Notes: generated by a model from the sequence alone, not told the origin. Shown: positions 8,951 through 16,518, counted from the stretch's first letter. The stretch: DNA of 49,014 nt from Arthrobacter mangrovi (GCF_026011795.1 NZ_BRVS01000030.1:1-49014); one strand, 5' to 3'. Numbers and translations: made by a program.

Positions 8951-8979
8951 CGGCCCCGCCCGGGAGGGCTGCCCGGCCG
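8951..8979. terminator. Hairpin between convergent genes
   Basis: CGGCC ... GCCC-ggga-GGGC ... GGCCG forms an imperfect GC-rich stem between the stop of the aldo/keto reductase (+) and the stop of the SRPBCC gene (-). It lacks a T tract but could act in both directions. Confidence 0.45.
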
Positions 8980-9435
8980 TCAGACCTGCGGCCCGGCTTC
9001 CAGTAGCTCCTTGAGCCGACGTAGGTCCTTTCGGTTTTCGCGGCGCATCGCCGCGGCCATGAACGGACCGGCCAGCTTCGGGAAGCCGGTGGGCTTCCCG
9101 GCGTTCCGAAGGGACATCCGCGTTTCCGCGGGCCCCAGTTCCTCCCAGCGATAAGTGGTCTCCATCGGGAAGGGGCCCTGCGCGGTCCGCATCACCAACC
9201 GGCTCCGCGGCACCCATTCCTCGACCCGGTAGGTGTACGCCAGCCGCCTGCCGAGGAAACGAGCGACAAACGCGACCTCCGATCCCACGGCCAGCGGCTT
9301 CGGGGTGCGCCAGTCGACCTCGCGGATGTTGGCGTACCAGGAAGGCGCGCGGTCCGGATCGGCGGCAAAGCCGGCTACTTGCGCGAGCGGACGGCGGATC
9401 ACGATCTCTGTCAGGACATCTACCACGTTGCCCAT
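8980..9435 (-). CDS. SRPBCC (START-like) family protein
   Basis: 151-residue protein of the polyketide-cyclase/SRPBCC superfamily, which folds into a helix-grip cavity for hydrophobic ligands. Typical features are the N-terminal VLTEIVIRRPLAQVAGFAAD, the central PLAVGSEVAF, and a C-terminal helix rich in Arg/Lys (MAAAMRRENRKDLRRLKELL). No catalytic residues are evident and no ligand can be proposed. The ATG at 9435 has only a weak upstream site. It ends convergent with the aldo/keto reductase and follows the desaturase gene by 36 bases on the same strand, so read-through from the desaturase is possible. Confidence 0.75.
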   Translation of the reverse strand: MGNVVDVLTEIVIRRPLAQVAGFAADPDRAPSWYANIREVDWRTPKPLAVGSEVAFVARFLGRRLAYTYRVEEWVPRSRLVMRTAQGPFPMETTYRWEELGPAETRMSLRNAGKPTGFPKLAGPFMAAAMRRENRKDLRRLKELLEAGPQV

Positions 9436-9471
9436 TCAGTCATTCCCGGGCCGCCGTTGCAAGGCATGAGG

Positions 9472-10581
9472 TCAGCGCGGGCGGTACTGGGTGACCATCG
9501 GGCAGTCGAAGGGGTCACGGGCGGAGAGCCCGACCTTATTGAGGTAGTTGATGACGATGCCGTAGGACTGCGGCAGGGTCGCCTCGGTGTACGGGATCTT
9601 GTGGGTGGCGCAGTATCCCCGCACGATCTCGCTGGCGCGGGCCAGGTTGGGGCGCGGCATGCTCGGGAAAAGGTGGTGCTCGACCTGGTAGTTGAGACCG
9701 CCCATGAAGGCATTGATCGCCCGGTTGCCGAACCGGGTCCGGCCGGTGATGTTGCGGCTGGTCAGGACCTGGCGGCTGAGGAAGTCGATCCTCGAACCCT
9801 CGGGGATCAGCGGCATGCCCTTGTGGTTGGGAGCAAACGACGCCCCCATGTATACGCCGAACACCGCGAGCTGGACGCCGACGAAGGCGAAGGCCATCCC
9901 CAGCGGCAGCATGTAGAAGACCACCGCGACATAGGCGGCGAGCCGGCCGAAAACCATTGACAGCTCCCGCTTGCGGCCCTTGACGGCTTCCTTGGTGAAG
10001 AGGTAGCGGATAGAGGTTGCGTGCAGGTTCAGGCCCTCGAGGGTCAGCAGCGGAAAGAACAGGTAACCCTGCCGGCGCGTCAGCCAGGCCATGAAGCCCT
10101 TGCGCGCCTTCGCCTGCTCCGGCAGGAAAGAGATCGTGTCCTGCTCGATGTCCGGGTCCTTGCCCAGGGTGTTGGGATTGGCGTGGTGCCGGTTGTGCTT
10201 GTTGGTCCACCACTGGTAGCTGACGCCCACGAACAGGTTCGCCAGCACCCGGCCGGCACGGTCGTTGGCCGGGCCCGATTCGAATACCTGGCGGTGCGAG
10301 GCCTCGTGCGCAATGAACGCCAGCTGCGTGAACAGGACGCCCAGGACCCCGGCAATAATCAGCTGGAACCAGCTGTCGCCCAGGAGCACGAAGCCGGTGG
10401 CCGCTCCGGCGAGGCCCAGGCAGAGGGCGATGAACAAGGTGATATAGAAGGACCTCCGGCGCCGGAGCAGGCCCGCTTCGCGGATGGTCTTGATGAGGCT
10501 GGAGTAGCTGCTCGACCCGGCGGTGCCGCGCGCGGGGCGGACAGCTGGGCGGGCACTGGGGGCAGATGCGGTGATCGTCAT
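9472..10581 (-). CDS. Membrane fatty-acid desaturase
   Basis: 369-residue integral-membrane di-iron desaturase. The three histidine boxes are HEASH at 92-96, HNRHH at 129-133 and QVEHH at 299-303; hydrophobic segments precede box 1 (about 45-90) and lie between boxes 2 and 3. The glutamine in QVEHH is typical of the linoleoyl-CoA/front-end-like group that includes mycobacterial DesA3, which acts on acyl-CoA or lipid chains with a partner reductase. GAAGG lies 4 bases before the ATG. It is divergent from the cold-shock gene, which fits a role in adjusting membrane fluidity, but that is inference. Confidence 0.88.
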   Translation of the reverse strand: MTITASAPSARPAVRPARGTAGSSSYSSLIKTIREAGLLRRRRSFYITLFIALCLGLAGAATGFVLLGDSWFQLIIAGVLGVLFTQLAFIAHEASHRQVFESGPANDRAGRVLANLFVGVSYQWWTNKHNRHHANPNTLGKDPDIEQDTISFLPEQAKARKGFMAWLTRRQGYLFFPLLTLEGLNLHATSIRYLFTKEAVKGRKRELSMVFGRLAAYVAVVFYMLPLGMAFAFVGVQLAVFGVYMGASFAPNHKGMPLIPEGSRIDFLSRQVLTSRNITGRTRFGNRAINAFMGGLNYQVEHHLFPSMPRPNLARASEIVRGYCATHKIPYTEATLPQSYGIVINYLNKVGLSARDPFDCPMVTQYRPR

Positions 10582-10926
10582 GCGGCCTTCAGGGGATTGG
10601 GGTCGACTTCCCAGCCGCGGAAAAGGGCGATTGCCCGGCAGATGCTGGCCAGTCTAGCCCGGCAACCTGCACGCCGGCTGAATGGGAGGCGAACTCGCGG
10701 GCCGGCAATTTCAGACTCCGGCAAGGACGGCGCCCGTGGCGGTCTTGGTCCGGGGCCTGCGGGACCATGATGTAGAGTTGGACGCGTAGTTGTTGTGTTG
10801 CGCATTTGATTTTGAGCAACAGGCTCCTCCACCCGGAGGACTTGTGCTTCTCTGAACGGCGGCAAAAGAACACCGCTGCAGGAGGCTCCGAAAGACGGGG
10901 CTTGCACAAACTCCAAGGAGTACAAA
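10582..10926. promoter_or_regulatory. Divergent intergenic region with cold-shock gene leader
   Basis: 345 bases between the desaturase and the cold-shock gene. The part nearest the cold-shock ATG (about 10780-10926) is richer in A/T than its surroundings and probably holds its promoter and a leader of roughly 100 bases or more. A TAGAGT at 10773-10778 could be a -10 box, but no convincing -35 at the right distance was found. Cold-shock mRNAs commonly carry long structured leaders. AAGGAG at 10916-10921 is the ribosome-binding site. Confidence 0.4.
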
Positions 10927-11130
10927 ATGGCAACTGGAACCGTGAAGTGGTTCAATTCCGAAAAGGGCTTCGGCTTCATCGCTCCCGATGACGGATCGGC
11001 CGACGTTTTCGCCCACTACAGCGCGATTGAATCCAATGGCTACCGCGAACTCCGCGAAGAGCAGAAGGTCCAGTTCGAGACCACGCAGGGCCCCAAGGGC
11101 CTGCAGGCCGCGAACATCCGCCCCCTCTAA
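10927..11130 (+). CDS. cspA: Cold-shock protein, CspA family
   Basis: 67-residue single cold-shock domain, the usual family length. RNA-binding motifs are KGFGFI (RNP1, about 16-21) and DVFAHYSAI (RNP2, about 28-36). It binds single-stranded RNA and DNA and acts as an RNA chaperone. AAGGAG sits 6 bases before the ATG. It is monocistronic, with a strong terminator at 11171-11200. Whether it is cold-induced or constitutive cannot be told from sequence. Confidence 0.96.
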   Translation: MATGTVKWFNSEKGFGFIAPDDGSADVFAHYSAIESNGYRELREEQKVQFETTQGPKGLQAANIRPL

Positions 11131-11170
11131 GGGCGGCGGGGCGGCCACGCGTCGCTGACTGAGCTTTCGG

Positions 11171-11200
11171 AAGCCGGTTCCTCTTCGGAGGAGCCGGCTT
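11171..11200 (+). terminator. Intrinsic terminator of the cold-shock gene
   Basis: A 13-pair stem with one G-T wobble, AAGCCGGTTCCTC and GAGGAGCCGGCTT, closes on a TTCG tetraloop, followed by TCCTCGTT. It lies 41 bases after the stop codon. Confidence 0.85.
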
Positions 11201-11271
11201 TCCTCGTTCCGAGGGCTCAGGGAACCCTAGCCGCCCCGCCGTTCGTTGTCTGGCGGGAAGGTGAGGTGGGG

Positions 11272-11892
11272 ATGCAGACTAGTCTTATGCCTGAAATGTC
11301 CGTTAATGCCAGCGCCGCTGATTTTATCTCCGAGGTCGTGCCGCAGATCCTGCTGATCGCCGGCACTTTCGTCCTGGTCCTGGGGCTGGCGTTCACGTTG
11401 GCGTGCTGGCTGGTGGTCCGCCGGATCCGGCGTTCCCGGAAGATGCGGCAGAGCATGCGCAAGGGACAGCTGATGATGCGGGTCGCCACCGGAGACGCGT
11501 CCAAGCGGCAACTCGCGAGGATGAGGATGCAGCTGCAGCGTTCGTCCGAGGCGACGGAGCGCTCGCTCGCCGCGGCCTCGGGCCAGGGCCGTCCCGTTGG
11601 CGAGCTGCCGGCGGTCGCGCTGAACCTCTCCCGGGCCGAGCAGGCCCTTGATGCCCAGCTTCACCTGGCCGAACGCGAGCCGGATCCCCAGTTGCGGAAG
11701 GTCCTCATCCCGGGCCTTCAGAAGGAAGTCGACCAGCTGTGCGGCCTGGGCGCGCAGCTGCGGCAGTCCGTGCTGGAAACGGGACACACGGTCAGCACTG
11801 CGCGGCTGCAGCAGGTTGGTTCGCATCTGGCGATGGAGCTGGAGGCGTTGCAGACCTGGAACCAGTCCTATAGATCCCGGCAGCGCCACTAA
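11272..11892 (+). CDS. Membrane-anchored coiled-coil protein, probable PspA partner
   Basis: 206-residue protein of unknown function. One strong transmembrane helix lies near residues 22-48 (ILLIAGTFVLVLGLAFTLAC), followed by a basic stop-transfer stretch (RRIRRSRKMRQ) and about 150 residues of charged, mostly helical sequence. The start is uncertain: GTG 11266, ATG 11272, 11287 and 11296 are all in frame; I took 11272, behind AAGGTGAGG. A TAGTCT at 11280-11285 could alternatively be a -10 box for a short transcript starting at 11296. The PspA-family gene follows after 18 bases, so the product may be its membrane anchor or sensor. Confidence 0.6.
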   Translation: MQTSLMPEMSVNASAADFISEVVPQILLIAGTFVLVLGLAFTLACWLVVRRIRRSRKMRQSMRKGQLMMRVATGDASKRQLARMRMQLQRSSEATERSLAAASGQGRPVGELPAVALNLSRAEQALDAQLHLAEREPDPQLRKVLIPGLQKEVDQLCGLGAQLRQSVLETGHTVSTARLQQVGSHLAMELEALQTWNQSYRSRQRH

Positions 11893-11910
11893 CCCGCCGC
11901 GAGGAGAAGC

Positions 11911-12606
11911 ATGTCGATCCGACGGCGCCTGAAGCGCATCGTCCAAGCCAACCGCACTGCCCGCCAGCCGCCGGCGGATCCGATGCGGACGCTGGATGAA
12001 ACCTACGCCAACCAGCTGGACCTGCTGGACCAGGCCCGCCGCAGCGCCGCGGATGTGGCGGCCAACCGGCGCCGTGTCGAGCTGCTCGCCGACCAGGCCG
12101 CCGCCGAAGTGGCCGCCCTGGACCGGGCCGCGGAGCAGGCGGTCGCGGCAGGCAACGACGACGGCGCGCGGCAGGCTTTGCAGCGGAGCATCGCCGTGCG
12201 CAAACGGATGGAGACGCTCACCGCCCAGCGCCGGCAGCTCGATGACCAGGTCCGCGGGCTGGAACAGACCCTGCTGCGCCTTGAGCATCGGATCGAGGAT
12301 TCCCGGCTGCACTACCAGTCGCTGAAGGCCACGCACAGTGCGGCGCAGGCTGCCCTCGGCATGCAGGAGGCGGTCAATTCCTCCGGCCGGCAGGCCGCCG
12401 ACGCGAGGGAAGCCGCCCGCCAGGCCGAGCAGGAGGCCCGCACCCTGCAGGCCCGCGCCGCCGCCTACGAGGAGCTGTCGTGGTCCGATCCGGATTCACC
12501 GCAGGTGCGCCAAGCCTTCGAGGAACTGGAGACCCGGATGGAGGCCGAGGACGGACTGCGGCAGTTGAAGGAACGGAAGGGCATCGACCCCGGCCAGCCG
12601 GCATGA
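11911..12606 (+). CDS. pspA: PspA/IM30 family protein
   Basis: 231-residue, almost wholly alpha-helical protein beginning MSIRRRLKRIVQAN, followed by long Ala/Gln/Arg-rich coiled coils, as in PspA/Vipp1 proteins that form ESCRT-III-like rods on the inner face of the membrane and protect against proton leakage. The N-terminal amphipathic helix, the break near 25, and the overall length fit the family; the central RQALQRSIAVRKRMETL region resembles the canonical hairpin. GAGGAGAAGC precedes the ATG. It pairs with the membrane coiled-coil gene 18 bases upstream. No pspB, pspC or clgR neighbour is visible, so this is not the mycobacterial arrangement. Confidence 0.75.
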   Translation: MSIRRRLKRIVQANRTARQPPADPMRTLDETYANQLDLLDQARRSAADVAANRRRVELLADQAAAEVAALDRAAEQAVAAGNDDGARQALQRSIAVRKRMETLTAQRRQLDDQVRGLEQTLLRLEHRIEDSRLHYQSLKATHSAAQAALGMQEAVNSSGRQAADAREAARQAEQEARTLQARAAAYEELSWSDPDSPQVRQAFEELETRMEAEDGLRQLKERKGIDPGQPA

Positions 12607-12637
12607 GCCGCCTGGCGCGCAGCCTCCCCTGACGGGA

Positions 12638-14056
12638 CTAGCCGCCGGCCAGCACCGGCGGCTGCGGCCACGGCCCCCGCGCCTGCTCGTAGGCGTACGC
12701 CGCCCGCAGCACCAGCGCATCCGCGTGCCGCGCCCCGACCAGCTGCAGGCCGACCGGCAGGCCGGAAGAGGTCAGGCCGCAGGGCACCGACACCGCGGGC
12801 TGCTGGGTCATGTTGAACGGGTAGGTGAACGGGGACCACTCGGCCCAGCGCTTCAGGCCCGACCCCGGCGGGACTTCGCAGCCGACGTCGAACGCCGGGA
12901 GCGGCATGGTCGGCGTCGCCAGCAGGTCGTACTCTTCGTGGAAGGCGCCCATCTGCCGGCCGAGCGCCGCCCGCACCGCGTTCGCGTCCAGGTACTCGTC
13001 AGTGGTGACGGCCTGGCCCTGGCGGCAGACCTCCAGCAGCGCCGGGTCCAGCTCGCCCCACCGCTCCTCCGGGTAGCCCCGGATCACCTTGCCCGCGCCG
13101 GCGAACCAGAGCGTGTGGTACTCCCCCAGCGGGTCCCGCAGCCGCAGGTCCACCTGCTCCACGTTCGCGCCGAGACCGCGAAGGAGCCCGACGGCGGCCT
13201 CCACCGAGGCGGCGACCTCCGGTTCGACGTGCGCATAGCCGAGGTCCGCGCTGTAGGCGATCCGCAGCCCGGCCACGCCCTCGCGCAGCCCGTCCAGGAA
13301 TGAACCGCGCGGAGGGGCCAGCGCCGACCAGTCCCGGCTGTCGAAGCCGGCCAGCACATCCAGCATCAGCGCATTGTCCTCGACCGTGCGCGTCATGGGC
13401 CCGGCATGCGCCAGCGTGCCGTACGGCGTCGGCGGATACAGCGGGATGGTCCCGTAGGTGGGCTTCAACCCCACGATCCCGCAGAAGGAGGCCGGGATGC
13501 GGACGGAACCGCCGCCGTCGGTCCCCACGGACAGCGAACCCATGCCCAGCGCCACCGCCGCCGCGGAACCGCCCGAGGAGCCGCCGGACGTCTTCGACGG
13601 ATCCCAGGGGTTGCCGGTATTGCCGGTCAGCGGGCTGTCCGTCACGCCCTTCCAGCCGAACTCCGGCGTGGTGGTCTTGCCCAGGAACACGGCGCCGGCC
13701 CGGCGCAGCGCGGCCACCGCCGGGGCGTCCTCGGTCCACGCCTGGTCCGGATCGATCAGGGTCGAGCCGCGCAGCGTCGGCCAGCCCCGGGTCAGCAGCA
13801 GGTCCTTGATCGAGGCCGGCACACCGTCCAGAGCGCCGGCGGGCTCGCCCTTCAGCCAGCGCGCCTCCGATTCCCGCGCGGCTGCGAGCGCCTCGTCCTC
13901 GGCGGTAAGGCAGAAGGCGTTGACCTTGTCGTTGAGCGTGCGGATCCGGGCCAGCGCAGCCTCGGCCGCCTCGACGGGTGAAACGGACTTCGCCCGGTAG
14001 CGGGCCAGCAGTTCGGCGGCGGACAGGTCCGCTAACGACGTCGTTGCAGCAGTCAT
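12638..14056 (-). CDS. Amidase (amidase-signature family)
   Basis: 472-residue enzyme of the Ser-cisSer-Lys amidase family (GatA/AtzE/6-aminohexanoate hydrolase relatives). The catalytic triad is visible: Lys84 in SIKD, the cis-Ser at about 160 in SGGSSGGS, and nucleophile Ser184 in DGGGSVRIP. The family hydrolyses C-N bonds of carboxamides; substrate is not predictable. ATG 14056 follows AGGAGGAG and overlaps the stop of the upstream isomerase-like gene as ATGA, so it is the third gene of a coupled operon. The frame stays open to 14167 but that part lies within the upstream gene. Pairing with two Asp/Glu-racemase-like enzymes suggests degradation of an amide of a dicarboxylic or amino acid. 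Confidence 0.88.
   Translation of the reverse strand: MTAATTSLADLSAAELLARYRAKSVSPVEAAEAALARIRTLNDKVNAFCLTAEDEALAAARESEARWLKGEPAGALDGVPASIKDLLLTRGWPTLRGSTLIDPDQAWTEDAPAVAALRRAGAVFLGKTTTPEFGWKGVTDSPLTGNTGNPWDPSKTSGGSSGGSAAAVALGMGSLSVGTDGGGSVRIPASFCGIVGLKPTYGTIPLYPPTPYGTLAHAGPMTRTVEDNALMLDVLAGFDSRDWSALAPPRGSFLDGLREGVAGLRIAYSADLGYAHVEPEVAASVEAAVGLLRGLGANVEQVDLRLRDPLGEYHTLWFAGAGKVIRGYPEERWGELDPALLEVCRQGQAVTTDEYLDANAVRAALGRQMGAFHEEYDLLATPTMPLPAFDVGCEVPPGSGLKRWAEWSPFTYPFNMTQQPAVSVPCGLTSSGLPVGLQLVGARHADALVLRAAYAYEQARGPWPQPPVLAGG
12641..12662. terminator. Hairpin at the pspA-amidase convergence
   Basis: GCCGCCGG and CCGGCGGC form a perfect 8-pair stem around CCAGCA. It lies 35 bases after the pspA stop and inside the last codons of the convergent amidase, so it probably serves mainly the plus-strand transcript. 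Confidence 0.4.
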
Positions 14057-14826
14057 GCCGGGTCTCCTCCTCTTGCGGGGGCAGTGTCCGCGGTCCGGAA
14101 CAGCCGGCCCAGACCCTCGATGCGGCCCGGTCCGTCCAGTCTTCCGGCGATCCGCAGCCCCTCCCACACCGTTACCTGATTGGCGGTGAGCACGGTCTTG
14201 CCCACAGCCTCCTCCAACTCATCCAGCCACGCCAGCGAGTGCACCGCGGTATCCGGCACCAGCACGGCTTCGGCGTCCGGCCGGTCCGCGGCGGCCGCCA
14301 TCCGCGCGATCTCCCGCAATCCCATGCGTCCGGCCTCGCCCGCTGTCGGAATGCCGCTGCTGTCCAGATTGACGACGGCGATCCCCGCCTCCGCGAGGAA
14401 TGTCCGGAAGTGCCGGGCCAGGTCTTCGGGGTAGCTGGCCGCCACGGCTACCGCCCCCAGTCCCAGCCGCCGGACGGCGTGGACAAAAGCGAGGGAGGTG
14501 GACGACGCCGGGCGTCCCGCCGCCGCCGCGAGATCGGCGGCCTGCCGGCGGGCGCCGGCGAAACCGAAAACGAAGGAACCGGAGGTGCACGCCCACATGA
14601 CGGAGTCCGGCCCGAACGCGGCCAGCTGCCGGACGCCGTCGAGCAGGTTGCCGGCGCTGCCCACCCGACGCAGGGTGTCAACGGTGTGCTGCACGTCGCC
14701 GCCGGCCGTGGTGACCAACGGCAGCCGCAGCCGGCCCGCCAGCCGCCGCTCGAGGTCGGGGAAGTCATCCTCCGCACCGACCCCGGGGTAGAGCAGCCCG
14801 ATAACCGGGGCGGCCACCCGGTTCAT
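14053..14826 (-). CDS. Asp/Glu racemase superfamily protein (maleate isomerase/arylmalonate decarboxylase-like), paralogue B
   Basis: 257 residues. It resembles the upstream gene along its length (for example WACTSGSF and VLTANQVTVW against YACTSASF and LVTANQAAMW). The superfamily normally uses two cysteines on opposite sides of the substrate. The N-terminal one is present (Cys80), but the C-terminal one is Asp192 (VPDTAV where the paralogue has AACTNL). Loss of one Cys is known to separate racemases and isomerases from decarboxylases, though arylmalonate decarboxylase keeps the other one. So this copy may have a different reaction or be a partner subunit. ATG 14826 overlaps the preceding stop (ATGA); the open frame running up to 15603 is not the gene. 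Confidence 0.78.
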   Translation of the reverse strand: MNRVAAPVIGLLYPGVGAEDDFPDLERRLAGRLRLPLVTTAGGDVQHTVDTLRRVGSAGNLLDGVRQLAAFGPDSVMWACTSGSFVFGFAGARRQAADLAAAAGRPASSTSLAFVHAVRRLGLGAVAVAASYPEDLARHFRTFLAEAGIAVVNLDSSGIPTAGEAGRMGLREIARMAAAADRPDAEAVLVPDTAVHSLAWLDELEEAVGKTVLTANQVTVWEGLRIAGRLDGPGRIEGLGRLFRTADTAPARGGDPA

Positions 14827-15596
14827 CGCTTCGACCCGTCCGCCCGCACCGCGAGCAGCCGCTGCCCGGGCCCCGCCGGCTCCAGTCCGAGGTAGTCCAG
14901 CGCGGCCCACATGGCAGCCTGGTTGGCGGTGACGAGCGGCTTGCCCAGGTACTCTTCGAGCGGGGCGATCAGGTGGTAGGTCGGCAGGTTGGTGCAGGCG
15001 GCAACGACGGCCTCGGCCTCGGCGCAGTCCGCCGAGGCGATCAGTTCCGCCGTGCGGGCGTACGGAACCTTCCAGATTTCCCCGGCCAGGCCAAGCATCG
15101 AGGCACGGCGGACCTCCAAGCCGCCCTCCTCGAGGAAGTCCGCGAAACGCTGGGTGACGGCGGAAGTGTAGGGAGCGGCGATCGCCACCCGCCGGACCTT
15201 GAGCGCGGTCAGCGCCGCGAGGATCGCCCCCGAGGCCGTGACCAAATGGGGCAGCCCGGCGGCCCGGAACGCGGAGACCAGTTCCCGCTCCCCCGCCACC
15301 CCGTGGACGAAGGACGCGGAGGTGCAGGCGTAAACGTAGCAGTCCGGGGCAACAGCGCCGACCCTGCGGGATGTCTCGATAACCATCTCCGGGCGGGCGA
15401 GCTGCTCGGCCTGGGCAAGGTCGACCGGGGAGGGTTCGAACGGCGACCGCGCGAAGTAGAGGTCCGCCTGGCCCTCCGCCCACCGCCCCATTTCGTGGTC
15501 GAGCGCCATATCGTACGGGGCAACGACGCCGATCTTGCTGAGCACAACCGGCCCGGGAGGCACCATCGAGGACAGGTCTTCCAGCATATCCACCAC
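14823..15596 (-). CDS. Asp/Glu racemase superfamily protein (maleate cis-trans isomerase-like), paralogue A
   Basis: 257 residues by the GTG start at 15596; GTG 15593 and ATG 15587 are also possible, none with a strong ribosome-binding site. Both catalytic cysteines of the superfamily are present, Cys91 in YACTSASF and Cys201 in AACTNLPTYH, as in maleate cis-trans isomerase and Asp/Glu/hydantoin racemases. The product is cytoplasmic, with two Rossmann-like lobes. It is the first gene of an ATGA-coupled operon with paralogue B and an amidase, and is divergent from the DUF3830 gene. The exact reaction is not determined by sequence; maleate isomerisation or decarboxylation of a malonate derivative are both possible. 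Confidence 0.8.
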   Translation of the reverse strand: MVDMLEDLSSMVPPGPVVLSKIGVVAPYDMALDHEMGRWAEGQADLYFARSPFEPSPVDLAQAEQLARPEMVIETSRRVGAVAPDCYVYACTSASFVHGVAGERELVSAFRAAGLPHLVTASGAILAALTALKVRRVAIAAPYTSAVTQRFADFLEEGGLEVRRASMLGLAGEIWKVPYARTAELIASADCAEAEAVVAACTNLPTYHLIAPLEEYLGKPLVTANQAAMWAALDYLGLEPAGPGQRLLAVRADGSKR

Positions 15597-15610
15597 CGCC
15601 CAAGATCGTT

Positions 15611-15646
15611 GATTGTTGACAATCCTAGGGGATGAGCCGCTAGGCT
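15611..15646 (+). promoter_or_regulatory. Operator-like palindrome overlapping a TTGACA promoter
   Basis: GATTGTTGACAATC at 15611-15624 is a perfect inverted repeat with 6-base arms and a 2-base centre. It contains a consensus -35 TTGACA (15616-15621), followed after 19 bases by TAGGCT (15641-15646), a TANNNT-type -10, 30 bases before the DUF3830 ATG. The GT-centre-AC layout resembles sites of GntR-family (FadR/VanR-type) repressors. It lies midway between the DUF3830 gene and the isomerase-amidase operon and could control both. Confidence 0.55.
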
Positions 15647-15676
15647 CGCATCAACTATTTCGGCGCTGGAGGATCC

Positions 15677-16201
15677 ATGGACCGTTTCCTGAAGGTATCG
15701 CTCGAAAAGCGCGGGGTCGCCTGCATCGCCCGGCTGCTCGACGCCGAGGCGCCCCGGACGGCCGCGGCGGTATGGGACGCCTTGCCGCTGTCCGGGCAGG
15801 TCTTCCACGGCAAGTACGCCCGCAACGAGATCTACCAGCTGGTGCCGGCCTTCGCCGCGGCGGAGCCGGGCCCGGAAAACACCACCGTGACGCCCATCCC
15901 CGGCGACCTCTGCTACTTCACCTTCAACGCAGACATCCTCAACACCCCCTCGCATGGCTATGGAGCGGATGACACGGTCAGCACCCCGGAGGCCATCATC
16001 GACCTGGCCCTCTTCTACGGGCGGAACAACCTGCTCCTGAACGGGGACCAGGGCTGGGTTCCCGGAAACGTCTTCGCCTCCGTAGTCGAGGGACTGGACA
16101 AGATGGCCGCGGCCTGCCAGAGCATCTGGATGGACGGCGCCCGCGGTGAAACACTCACCCTGGCCCGCCACGAAGACGGCATCCCGAACGCGGACCAGTA
16201 G
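15677..16201 (+). CDS. DUF3830 family protein (cyclophilin-like fold)
   Basis: 174 residues. The series SGQVFHGKYARNEIY, GDLCYFTFN and LALFYGRNNLLLN matches the DUF3830 family, thought to adopt a cyclophilin-like barrel; no activity has been established to my knowledge. GGAGG lies 5 bases before the ATG. It is divergent from the isomerase-like pair and amidase across 80 bases with a shared palindrome, so it is probably part of the same pathway, perhaps as a small lyase or hydrolase. No signal peptide is present. Confidence 0.75.
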   Translation: MDRFLKVSLEKRGVACIARLLDAEAPRTAAAVWDALPLSGQVFHGKYARNEIYQLVPAFAAAEPGPENTTVTPIPGDLCYFTFNADILNTPSHGYGADDTVSTPEAIIDLALFYGRNNLLLNGDQGWVPGNVFASVVEGLDKMAAACQSIWMDGARGETLTLARHEDGIPNADQ

Positions 16202-16287
16202 TTGGGGACGGGGCCGCGCACATCCAGATTGTCAAGCCCCAGTTTGGGTGTTGTTGGCCCTCAAAGTGCGGCTTTACTGTGGCTACA

Positions 16288-16400
16288 CCACCGGAACGGC
16301 CGGTGGCGGGGAAAGGCTCGGGGGCGAGCATTCAATCCACTCGTTGGGAACCCGTGAGGGTTCCCAAAAGGACCGCCCAAACGTACGGCGGGAGGGTCCT
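16288..16400 (+). other. Hairpin-rich stretch, possible structured leader or small RNA
   Basis: The 317 bases between 16201 and the secreted-protein gene hold a chain of inverted repeats: CCACCGG/CCGGTGG (16288-16306), GCTCG/CGAGC with a GGGG loop (16316-16329), a perfect 10-pair stem TTGGGAACCC/GGGTTCCCAA with a GTGA loop (16344-16367), and AGGACC/GGTCCT (16369-16400). Such a run is unlike the neighbouring intergenic DNA. It matches no riboswitch or housekeeping RNA that I recognise. Frames through it show no protein similarity. It ends about 120 bases before the downstream ATG. Confidence 0.4.
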
Positions 16401-16518
16401 GCACTATGAGGGCGGCACGCTTGATGAAGGGCCGGGGGCTCGTGCCGTTCGGGAAGCGGCACCGCGGGCGATGGGCCCACGTGCCGCCGGCTCCCGGCAC
16501 CACGAGGAAGCCATCGCG

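Noticed and set aside
14053-15603. 516-residue single frame suggesting a fused racemase-like protein
   Set aside because: Its first half is out of frame with the real upstream paralogue and has no family similarity; ATGA at 14826-14823 marks the true start of the second gene.
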